NCBI GenBank assembly: GCA_947178085.1
Contig: CAMWWS010000020.1
Coordinates: forward strand, 1-15,474
DNA from: an uncultured Lachnospiraceae bacterium
GTDB taxonomy: Bacteria; Bacillota_A; Clostridia; Lachnospirales; Lachnospiraceae
Direction of reading: 5' to 3'
Length of the DNA stretch: 15,474 nt
Shown here: positions 6,050-12,413 of the stretch, piece by piece
Numbering within the stretch: position 1 is the stretch's first letter
Layout: each line of letters opens with the position of its first letter
Notes under the pieces: generated by a model
Told to the model about the DNA's origin: nothing
Seen by the model: only the letters and a program-made list of their open reading frames with translations
Database searches by the model: none
Program-made: the position numbers and the translations under genes

Positions 6050-7608
6050 TAATTTCCATATATCGCACTTATCATTAAAATAAACTCCGCATTCAAATCC
6101 ACCTGTTTCATTATGCCCATTTTTTCATTTATAGTCAGATAATTTCTGCTTCCCACTCCATCAATATAACTAATGGACTGTGCATTTCTTCCCAGGAAAT
6201 AATGTAAATGATTCTCTAAAACAGTCGTATATTCATGGTTTGTTATAATGTGGTCAACTACTGCCAGCCTCGTCATTTTCTGCAGAAGCTCGGTATTATT
6301 GCCTTGCTCTTTGTTTCCTTCTGTCAGATATTTGGAAGTTTTGGAGTCGTAAGATATTTTCTCCACATCCCGCATTAATGTGCTGATTGCCTTATTACAC
6401 AATTTCGCGTCCACAGACTGCTTAGTAGATAAATAGGTAACGCAGCCCCAGAAAACATAATCATTATTCATATCCAGTTCAGCTTCGTTTTTCAAATAAT
6501 TCTGCGCCGCCTTGCGATAAGTATTTGTTCCTGTCGCCCGATATAACTCTGCTGCAGCAAAAAAATAATCCTCAGGTGAAACATCCGTCAGATATTTTCC
6601 GGCATAACGGTATGCCCTGTCTGCGGCTTTCAGGCACTGTGTTGCAAAGTTCAAGTCAAAGTTCTGATACAAATAGCTGAATTTCGCCATCGTAGCCGCG
6701 AAGTGTATTGTTGCATCCATTGTGACAGGCTCGATATAAAGTTGATATGCCGTCGATGAATTATTTACAACGCTTACCGCCGAATAAACAGCGCCGCTTT
6801 TTGTATCCTGCATTTTTAGAAACCAGTCTATCTCATATTTTACTTCATCTATTATGTCCGGAATTTTATTTCCGCTCTCCGGAATCCCTACTGCATCTGT
6901 AAATATGTCTCCGTACATCTCATATGCAAGCAGCAGATTATTCACTGCATCACAACATTCCACTACATCCCTTTTTCCGGTCTCATCAACATGCCAGCCA
7001 CCCGATACATCTATTTGCGCGCCGGTATCTTCTTTAAATTTTGCCATTTTGGAATGACATGCATTGTGTGCTGCGGTTTCTGCCAGCTCTGTTGAAAGCG
7101 TAAGTCCGCATCGGTTATAATAGTATTGCTTTAAGGCCGCATTAAAAATACTGTCATAAGGATCTTCGGCTATAGTAAAAAGATATGACCGTCCAATCAC
7201 TTCTGCCTGCAGATAATAAGTTCCGGGAACCTTATAATCCGTAAAATCACCATGAGCGATGTTTTCTTCTGTTGCATCATTATAGCCTTTTTGCTCAATG
7301 TTGCCCGTATATACAGTTTCCCCTGTATAAGCATCGATTAAATCATATGTATCCGGTATGATTTCCCCTCTAAATACAGCAATTTTATTACTGTCTATGG
7401 AATATCCAACCTGATTTACCACGATTTCCGGAAGGCGTTCCGGAATCACATAATCAAATTCCGGCGTCAGTCCCAGACTACTGATTTCATCCTCCTGCTC
7501 CTGACTGCCATCATCTGTGGCAAATAAATTATCAAGCTCCGCACAGCCTGATAATATACTTATACATAAAAATGCGGATATTATACTGCATATATATCTT
7601 TTCTTCAT
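6049..7608 (-). CDS. Divergent family-9 glycoside hydrolase-like lipoprotein
   Basis: The 519-residue product starts with a lipoprotein signal ending LSGCAE (Cys22). An acidic linker follows, then an Ig-like N-terminal domain of GH9 type (about 60-147) opening VNQVGY and with PGTYYL. The (alpha/alpha)6 catalytic-type domain runs from about 150 to 519: SGGWHVDETGKRDVV (202-216), NKIPDIIDEVKYEIDWFLKMQ, FLGRNAQSISYIDG (471-484), and NYLTINE with Glu495 where GH9 enzymes carry the acid. The usual GGWHDAGD reads GGWHVDET, so at least one of the paired Asp residues is lost, and the HHR motif after LGRN is absent. It may be weak, altered or non-catalytic. Membrane-anchored on the outer face; its ligand could be a plant or cell-wall glycan. 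The start has only a weak ribosome site (GGGTAGAACG). Confidence 0.8.
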   Translation of the reverse strand: MKKRYICSIISAFLCISILSGCAELDNLFATDDGSQEQEDEISSLGLTPEFDYVIPERLPEIVVNQVGYSIDSNKIAVFRGEIIPDTYDLIDAYTGETVYTGNIEQKGYNDATEENIAHGDFTDYKVPGTYYLQAEVIGRSYLFTIAEDPYDSIFNAALKQYYYNRCGLTLSTELAETAAHNACHSKMAKFKEDTGAQIDVSGGWHVDETGKRDVVECCDAVNNLLLAYEMYGDIFTDAVGIPESGNKIPDIIDEVKYEIDWFLKMQDTKSGAVYSAVSVVNNSSTAYQLYIEPVTMDATIHFAATMAKFSYLYQNFDLNFATQCLKAADRAYRYAGKYLTDVSPEDYFFAAAELYRATGTNTYRKAAQNYLKNEAELDMNNDYVFWGCVTYLSTKQSVDAKLCNKAISTLMRDVEKISYDSKTSKYLTEGNKEQGNNTELLQKMTRLAVVDHIITNHEYTTVLENHLHYFLGRNAQSISYIDGVGSRNYLTINEKMGIMKQVDLNAEFILMISAIYGN

Positions 7609-7634
7609 AAATTCGTTCTACCCATGTTTCTGAT

Positions 7635-7663
7635 ATAATAAATATAAACTGTAATAAACGCAA
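7635..7663 (-). promoter_or_regulatory. Candidate promoter of the glycoside hydrolase gene
   Basis: On the minus strand TTGCGT (7658-7663), a 17-bp spacer and TATTAT (7635-7640) lie 26 nt upstream of the ATG. The -35 box falls in the 3' arm of the preceding terminator, so termination and initiation signals overlap. Confidence 0.45.
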
Positions 7664-7684
7664 GCTACTGAGCTTGCGTTTATT
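7653..7684 (-). terminator. Strong hairpin terminator after the amidohydrolase gene
   Basis: A perfect 14-bp stem, AATAAACGCAAGCT (7653-7666) and AGCTTGCGTTTATT (7671-7684), closes a 4-nt loop 3 nt past the amidohydrolase stop. The A-rich 5' and T-rich 3' flanks fit an intrinsic terminator ending the spoIID-spoIIQ-amidohydrolase unit. Confidence 0.85.
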
Positions 7685-7687
7685 TTA

Positions 7688-8857
7688 TCACAAAATTCCT
7701 GCATTTTCATCATAATATACAATTTTTTCTTCTATTATCGTGCACAGCGTCCTGCTGAATACTTCCATCGGATTACCGTCAAAAATAACTACATCACCGT
7801 CTTTTCCTACTTCAAGGCTGCCAACTCTGTCCGCTACTCCGCAGATTTTGGCAGCATTTATAGTAATTGAACGAAGCCCTTCCTCCTCAGGTAATCCTGA
7901 TTTAACCGCAAGTCCCGCACAGATTGGAAGAAATTGTATCATTGAAACAGGATGATCAGTAGTAATTGCGGTGCATATGCCCGCCCTATTTAAGATTCCT
8001 GCCGTTTTGAATGCCATATTCTGTACCTCAATTTTGTTCCTGCTCGCCATATCAGGTCCAACGATTGCCGGGAATCCGCTCGCTTTAATCTCTTCTGCTA
8101 TAAGATGCCCTTCGCTGCAATGATCCAAGGTCATGGACAGTCCAAACTCTTTAGCTATCCGTATAGCAGTCAGTATGTCATCCGCACGGTGGACATGCGC
8201 TTTAAGCGGTATTTTTCCCTCCAATACCGGAATCCAGCATTCATAGCGAAAATCTATCTCCTGATTCTTATCTGCATTCCTTTTTTTCTGATAAGCCTTT
8301 GCTTCAAAAAGCTCACGACGCAGCATTGCCGCAATTGCCATTCGGGTTGCAGGAGATGTATTTTGTCCCGAAAAATTTACCTTTGGATTTTCTCCAAAGG
8401 CAATTTTCATAGCCGCAGGAGCTTTGACTATCATATTGTCAATACACCTGCCATGCGTCTTAATAAATGCAAACTGTCCTCCGACCACATTGGAACTGCC
8501 CGGACCAACCATCGCGGAGGTAATACCGGCACGCAGCGCATCATCAAATGCTGCATCCATTGGATTAATTGCATCAATAGCACGAAGGTAAGGTGTCAGC
8601 GGATTTACATTTTCGTTGCAGTCGTCGCCTTCCATTCCCTTCTTCTCCTCAGTGATGCCCATATGGCAATGCGCTTCTATAATTCCGGGCATTACGAGAT
8701 TACTCTTTGCATCAATGACATTACTGTCGTTTTTATTTACGGGACAATCTTCCATATTACCAACAGCGCTAATCTTACCATGGTTTATCTGCAAAAAGCC
8801 GTCTTTATATTCATCTCCTGCCATTGTCCTTATATTACCATGAACTATTGTAAGCAT
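7688..8857 (-). CDS. Metal-dependent amidohydrolase (imidazolonepropionase-like)
   Basis: The 389-residue protein belongs to the amidohydrolase superfamily. A small beta domain (1-55) is followed by the metal barrel: MPGIIEAHCHMG (His63, His65), KIAFGENPK (151-159), LKAHVHRADDILTAIRIA (His221, His223), LDHCSEGH (His246) and TTDHPV (Asp301). It ends GSLEVGKDGDVVIFDGNP, typical of the family. No signal peptide is seen, so it is cytosolic. The exact substrate cannot be told; cyclic amides or isopeptide-like bonds are usual for the group. I chose ATG 8855-8857 because GAGGAG (8866-8871) is spaced 8 nt from it. The GTG at 8864-8866 directly abuts that site and is rejected. It follows the spoIIQ-like gene after 32 bp and ends at a strong terminator, so it is the last gene of that operon. 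It is not part of the pyr pathway. Confidence 0.85.
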   Translation of the reverse strand: MLTIVHGNIRTMAGDEYKDGFLQINHGKISAVGNMEDCPVNKNDSNVIDAKSNLVMPGIIEAHCHMGITEEKKGMEGDDCNENVNPLTPYLRAIDAINPMDAAFDDALRAGITSAMVGPGSSNVVGGQFAFIKTHGRCIDNMIVKAPAAMKIAFGENPKVNFSGQNTSPATRMAIAAMLRRELFEAKAYQKKRNADKNQEIDFRYECWIPVLEGKIPLKAHVHRADDILTAIRIAKEFGLSMTLDHCSEGHLIAEEIKASGFPAIVGPDMASRNKIEVQNMAFKTAGILNRAGICTAITTDHPVSMIQFLPICAGLAVKSGLPEEEGLRSITINAAKICGVADRVGSLEVGKDGDVVIFDGNPMEVFSRTLCTIIEEKIVYYDENAGIL

Positions 8858-8889
8858 ATAACACACTCCTCAAGCAACCTATGATAGTT

Positions 8890-9945
8890 TTACTGTCCCA
8901 GCTTACTCATCGGATTTACAGGTTCTCCATCCTTTGTCAGTTTAAAATAAACATTCGCGCCTTCTGTACTGTAGTATTTAGTCGGATGCGCCACACTTCC
9001 TATAATATCTCCGGTTGCCACATAACTGCCTTCACTCACAGTAATATTTTCAAGCTGCCCATAAGTCAGTTCATATTGGTTGCCCAAATCCATCACAACC
9101 GTATTACCAAGCTGTGGATCATAAGCTACAGAGGTTACTCTTCCGTTTGCCGCCGCGGTAATAATCTCTCCTTCTGTTGCAGCAATCACAATTCCCGGAT
9201 TATATTTATATTGCTGAAGTGTCTCAAAATATATAGTCTTGTCCATACTGTAGTCTATTAAAACATTGCCCACGATTGGCCATACCAGACCGTCTTCCTC
9301 ATTAAAATCCAGCAAAGGCTGAACTGTTGTTGCAATTGCTTCCCTATCTTCTGGCGTTTCCGATACCTCTGATGCTACAGTGGGTTCTGATGCCGCAGCA
9401 GTTTCTGACGTTTCTGTCGTTTTCACTGTTCCGGCAGTTTCTGATGTTTCGGTAGTTTTCACAGTTCCGGATGCTTCTGATGTCTCACCGGTCTCTGACG
9501 TGCTTTCCTTATTTTCATCAAACATACCTTCTTCATTTTTTGAATTGGTTTTTGAATTTGCCTTTGAATTATCATTTCCGGACTTCTGCCCTGACTTTGC
9601 ATCCTGAGCAGACTGCTTGTCCGATCCATCCGTTGTCTCATCAGATTTATTTGATACATTATCCGCATTTTCTACACTATCGGAATTGGCTTCCTGAAAA
9701 CTTGGGTCATAATCCAAATCGTCTGTTCCCACTTCTGCAAAAAGAGCTTCATCAATCTCTTCGGGCACATAATCTTCTCCATTTTCAATCGCACTGAAAT
9801 CCAGTACATTGCTTTCCTCCTCAATCTGGCGATTGCTTCTGACGAAAATACCTGTGGCCGTAAGCGCAGTCAACACAAGTGCCGCTGAAGCCAGCATAAT
9901 GATTCGTTCTTTACTTACACCGTTTCTATTTCTTTTCATGCTCAT
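8890..9945 (-). CDS. spoIIQ: SpoIIQ-like protein: membrane-anchored degenerate M23 (LytM) domain
   Basis: The 351-residue product has one membrane segment (about 15-35). A long Ser/Thr/Glu/Asn-rich linker follows (about 40-205). A C-terminal LytM fold (about 218-348) starts GLVWPIVG and contains PGIVIAATEGEIITAAANGRV. SpoIIQ spans the forespore membrane and meets SpoIIIAH of the mother cell during engulfment. The call rests on the fold plus the gene just upstream, spoIID; the spoIID-spoIIQ order is known from Clostridioides difficile. Zinc ligands and catalytic His are lost: the HxGxD site reads NPGIV (Asn249, Val253) and the HxH site reads NVY (Asn331, Tyr333). It should be structural, not an endopeptidase. 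ATG 9943-9945 is the first after an in-frame stop. Its AGGAGG (9959-9964) is 13 nt away, a long spacing. Confidence 0.7.
   Translation of the reverse strand: MSMKRNRNGVSKERIIMLASAALVLTALTATGIFVRSNRQIEEESNVLDFSAIENGEDYVPEEIDEALFAEVGTDDLDYDPSFQEANSDSVENADNVSNKSDETTDGSDKQSAQDAKSGQKSGNDNSKANSKTNSKNEEGMFDENKESTSETGETSEASGTVKTTETSETAGTVKTTETSETAAASEPTVASEVSETPEDREAIATTVQPLLDFNEEDGLVWPIVGNVLIDYSMDKTIYFETLQQYKYNPGIVIAATEGEIITAAANGRVTSVAYDPQLGNTVVMDLGNQYELTYGQLENITVSEGSYVATGDIIGSVAHPTKYYSTEGANVYFKLTKDGEPVNPMSKLGQ
9398..9469. repeat. Tandem 36-bp repeat (two units) in the linker of the SpoIIQ-like gene
   Basis: Two 36-bp units, 9398-9433 and 9434-9469, differ at five positions and keep frame. They encode a repeated 12-residue unit containing GTVKTTETSET, with a degenerate third piece beside it. 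This suggests linker length can change by unit slippage. Confidence 0.85.
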
Positions 9946-10017
9946 AATTTAAACTTTGCCTCCTACTGAGAAATCATTTTCTTTTTCTGAGGTTTAGTTT
10001 TTCCCGAATCTTGCATA

Positions 10018-11025
10018 TTATTCAATTTTTGCTAATTCTGTATTAAAAAAGTAATATTCCAAAATTTGGTCAAAGTTTTCTCCCGAAACAGCCTTTTTGT
10101 TAGCTCCATACTGACTCATACCAAAGCCGTGTCCCACTCCTTTAACATGAAATACCACCGATTCATCCATCCACTGTATCTGAAAGCATGCGGAATTAAG
10201 CCCGAACTTATTACGGAATGTTTCACCGCTGCAAGTATTCCCATAGAAGTCCGCCTCTATCACATAACCTGCACTGTCATATGTAAATTCCGGAGCAGTC
10301 CATAAATCCTGTGCCGTACTTGTCATATCAAACAGCTCCCGTATCAGCCTGCAGTATTCTTCCTTCGATACAGAAGTCTGGCTTTGATAATTATCTGCCT
10401 GAATATCCTGACTGCACTCTATGCTGATAAGATATGGATATTCGCTGTTTTCCCAAACCTCCTTTGCATTTCTTGTCTGACCGCAGCTAACCGGAAAGAA
10501 TGCCGCCTTTATCGGCTGCCCGTCATATGCCAGAAAAATTCCGTCTGTCTCACGAATCGCCTTTTCATACAATGTTTCTTCTTCCATTGAAATCGTTTCA
10601 TCCCGATTATATATAGTTACATCATCCTGTATCACTACTGAATCACTGTTTGAAATAAAAAGCCGCCACAACTCCGTCCTAAGAAGCACTGCCTGTGCCT
10701 TTAACGCTTCAAGCTCATATTGTAAGCTGCTTCCTGCCTCCTGCGGCATAATAATTTCAAGTTTACGAATCAGGTATTCCTGCATATTCATTCGCCTGAT
10801 TCCCCAGCCTTCAGAAAGACTCACTTCATACCGTCTGTCTATCCAGTCTTTTTCCTCCGCTTCATCAAGAAAAGCTGACGTTTCTTCGCCGATATGTCCC
10901 CATAAACAAGAAACTACATAAGGCAATAAAAAAACAAACAAAAGTATTGCGCTGACATCCCGATAAGGACTTTCTTCACGCATACTTTTGTTTGTTCTTT
11001 TTTGGACGATTCTAAACAGATTCAT
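10018..11025 (-). CDS. spoIID: Divergent stage II sporulation protein D (SpoIID/LytB domain)
   Basis: The 335-residue product has an N-terminal membrane anchor (about 24-43) and an outer SpoIID domain. In Bacillus subtilis SpoIID is the mother-cell lytic transglycosylase that thins septal peptidoglycan for engulfment. Visible motifs are EALKAQAVLLRTE (106-118), AAFFPVSCGQTRNAKEVW (174-191), EYPYLISIECSQD, and the hallmark VKGVGHGFGMSQYGA (294-308). Placed on B. subtilis from the shared EY to MP, the position of catalytic Glu88 (EMPA) is Ile92 here. A six-residue insertion follows MP, and Glu96 is the nearest alternative. ATG 11023-11025 has AGAGGTG (11030-11036) five bases away. It is 72 bp upstream of the spoIIQ-like gene, likely one transcript. 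Family call firm; activity uncertain. Confidence 0.85.
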   Translation of the reverse strand: MNLFRIVQKRTNKSMREESPYRDVSAILLFVFLLPYVVSCLWGHIGEETSAFLDEAEEKDWIDRRYEVSLSEGWGIRRMNMQEYLIRKLEIIMPQEAGSSLQYELEALKAQAVLLRTELWRLFISNSDSVVIQDDVTIYNRDETISMEEETLYEKAIRETDGIFLAYDGQPIKAAFFPVSCGQTRNAKEVWENSEYPYLISIECSQDIQADNYQSQTSVSKEEYCRLIRELFDMTSTAQDLWTAPEFTYDSAGYVIEADFYGNTCSGETFRNKFGLNSACFQIQWMDESVVFHVKGVGHGFGMSQYGANKKAVSGENFDQILEYYFFNTELAKIE

Positions 11026-11026
11026 A

Positions 11027-11061
11027 GGGCACCTCTTTTCATTCTATGTAGAAATGTGCCC
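11027..11061 (-). promoter_or_regulatory. Inverted repeat able to fold over the spoIID ribosome site
   Basis: GGGCAC (11056-11061 on the minus strand) can pair with GTGCCC (11027-11032), which overlaps the AGAGGTG ribosome site and reaches 2 nt from the ATG. An inner TTCTA/TAGAA pairing supports the fold. If formed in the mRNA it would partly hide the spoIID start. Function is inferred. Confidence 0.4.
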
Positions 11062-11095
11062 ATTAATACTTTAAAGATGATTCCTTTTATTGTTG

Positions 11096-12187
11096 TTATT
11101 GTGCCAAATCCAAGTGCTGTACGGTTCCGACATTACCATTCTCATACAGAAAAATGCCGGTATTCCTGATTATTCCGTTATTGCGATTGTTTGACATGGA
11201 ATTTAATGCAAACTCCGTTGATGAATTCTGTAAGCAGATAGCTCCCACACCTGCTTCTCTTAAGGTATACATCTTATCTTTACCATTCTCATCCTTAGTC
11301 CAGATTAATAATTTTTCCCAGATTTCATCATCTTCGTCAATCCAGCCATCACCATCGCTGTCATACTTCGCCAAATCCCTGAATCCATTTCCTGATTTGG
11401 TTCCGAACAGCTCACTCCCATCATTAATGACTCCATCCTGATTCAGATCCAAAGCCAGATAACCGCTTCCTGCCTGCAAAGAAGAAATTTCTTCCTTCTT
11501 ACCGTCGCAATCCAAGTCAAAATAAAATTTCTGATCGGAGAGTTCTGCAATATTTCCGTTCAGGTTAATAACCAGCGGATCTGTATATTTAGTCTTCAGC
11601 ACTTCGAGGTTATAGTTTTCCTCATAATACTCTGCGAAGCTTCTGCTCATTTCCAGATTCAGACCAAAGCTGATTTCTCTGCCATCAGCAGTCTTTACAA
11701 TTCCGGTAGTGGCAAAAGATGTATTTTCCGCCTCATAGTGTAGATACTGATTTGAAATTCCGTAAGTCATTTGGATGGACTGCCCTGATGTAAAACCTGA
11801 TGAATTTGATCTGTCTCCCCATAATTCATCCAGTTCACTCCTATGGCGGTCTCCAAACAAAAGATACATCAGAAATTTCATGCAATGCTGCCTGATGCTC
11901 TCTCTTGCTTCCAACTCTTCATGACTCGATGTTACCCTGCCTGTATTAGACAGGTTCCTAAAATGAAGCGTAATATCGTTAAGAGCGTTCTGCGCATTAT
12001 CGCTCTCCTCCATGTCTTCCGCTTCTTTCTCCATTCCCAGAAAGCTTCCAAGAAATCCTTTTCCATCTTCAGCCGTTAAGCTTCCTGTTTTTGTCCTGCT
12101 CCCATAATATGAACGGACATTTCTTGCTGTTACAGAAGAATATCTTCTGGCGGATTCCATTCCTACACTGCTGGAATCAATTCTCAA
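11096..12187 (-). CDS. Leaderless protein with three EF-hand-like calcium loops, function unknown
   Basis: I do not recognise this 363-residue protein as a named gene. It has no signal peptide or membrane segment. An N-terminal part (1-125) with charged, probably helical stretches contains EELEARESIRQHCMKFLMYLLFG. A beta-rich middle follows (135-215). Three Asp-rich loops come next: DLDCDGKKEE (224-233), DLNQDGVINDGSELFG (247-262) and DSDGDGWIDEDDE (276-288). The DLNQDGVINDGSELFG pattern resembles Ca-binding segments near RTX-type and VCBS proteins. The start is TTG at 12185-12187, with AAGGAGG (12193-12199) five bases away; no in-frame ATG lies between. It sits 70 bp before spoIID with no terminator between them, so it is probably co-transcribed. 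Upstream are a sigma-D-like promoter and a foldable leader. Confidence 0.8.
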   Translation of the reverse strand: MRIDSSSVGMESARRYSSVTARNVRSYYGSRTKTGSLTAEDGKGFLGSFLGMEKEAEDMEESDNAQNALNDITLHFRNLSNTGRVTSSHEELEARESIRQHCMKFLMYLLFGDRHRSELDELWGDRSNSSGFTSGQSIQMTYGISNQYLHYEAENTSFATTGIVKTADGREISFGLNLEMSRSFAEYYEENYNLEVLKTKYTDPLVINLNGNIAELSDQKFYFDLDCDGKKEEISSLQAGSGYLALDLNQDGVINDGSELFGTKSGNGFRDLAKYDSDGDGWIDEDDEIWEKLLIWTKDENGKDKMYTLREAGVGAICLQNSSTEFALNSMSNNRNNGIIRNTGIFLYENGNVGTVQHLDLAQ

Positions 12188-12192
12188 TAATA

Positions 12193-12199
12193 CCTCCTT
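12193..12199 (-). promoter_or_regulatory. Ribosome site fixing a TTG start
   Basis: AAGGAGG is a near-perfect Shine-Dalgarno sequence 5 nt before TTG (12185-12187). It is the only start in this frame with support, so the gene uses a TTG codon. Confidence 0.8.
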
Positions 12200-12225
12200 T
12201 TGTTCTCACCCGTTTTTGTCTCAAC

Positions 12226-12276
12226 AAAAAAGGATGATATCTTATTAGGAAATCCTTTTCCGATAAAACACCATCC
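12226..12276 (-). terminator. Intrinsic terminator hairpin inside the leader
   Basis: On the minus strand GGATGGT (12270-12276) pairs with ATCATCC (12232-12238). The stem continues inward through GTTTTAT/ATAAGAT with G-U pairs, then GGAAA/TTTCC around an AGGA loop. The 3' arm is followed directly by TTTTTT (12226-12231). It is 38 nt before the TTG start, not after a gene end, though it is also 137 bp past the hydratase stop and may end that transcript. Confidence 0.7.
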
Positions 12277-12344
12277 ATGGGTCGACATTATTCTTATTCA
12301 AGGAATGACCGTCTGGCCAGAATCAGCCATCCCTTGTGAATTAT

Positions 12345-12371
12345 ATATCGACCATTTAATAATTTTCTTTA
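12345..12371 (-). promoter_or_regulatory. Sigma-D (sigma-28, flagellar) type promoter
   Basis: On the minus strand TAAA (12368-12371), a 15-bp spacer and GTCGATAT (12345-12352) match the B. subtilis sigma-D consensus TAAA-N15-GCCGATAT at all positions but one. A TATAAT overlaps (12340-12345), but no sigma-A -35 box lies at 16-18 bp (AGAAAA at 17), so the sigma-D reading is preferred. Predicted start near 12338. Confidence 0.55.
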
Positions 12372-12413
12372 ATTTTTTTACAAAATCTTCTAAAAAGAAT
12401 CTTAGTGTTCCGC

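Larger units (their letters stand above)
12188..12338 (-). promoter_or_regulatory. Structured 5' leader of about 150 nt with attenuator-like layout
   Basis: From the expected start (near 12338) to the TTG there is no supported minus-strand ORF. The leader holds a 9-bp stem, CAAGGGATG (12328-12336) with CATTCCTTG (12299-12307, one G-U pair), whose interior can pair again (GGCU/GGCC). The terminator hairpin at 12226-12276 and the ribosome site follow. The 5' arm motif GGGATGG resembles GGATGGT, the 5' arm of the terminator, so alternate pairing with ATCATCC is possible. I do not recognise a known riboswitch class. Confidence 0.45.

Noticed and set aside
8858..8866. GTG start for the amidohydrolase
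   Set aside because: It directly abuts GAGGA, leaving no spacing for ribosome binding; ATG 8855-8857 is 8 nt from GAGGAG.
8105..8884. 259-residue plus-strand frame opposite the amidohydrolase gene
   Set aside because: It is antisense to a gene with clear family motifs, is rich in Cys, Ile and His in a non-protein-like pattern, and has no ribosome site or known domain.
11034..11061. Sigma-E-like promoter (CATAGAAT -10) before spoIID
   Set aside because: The -10 resembles the sigma-E consensus, but the -35 (AAGTATT) is weak and the spacing too long. Transcription would start inside the spoIID ribosome site.
12372..12413. Terminator directly after the hydratase stop
   Set aside because: Only a 4-bp TTCT/AGAA stem can be found, with no clear T-tract; too weak to call.
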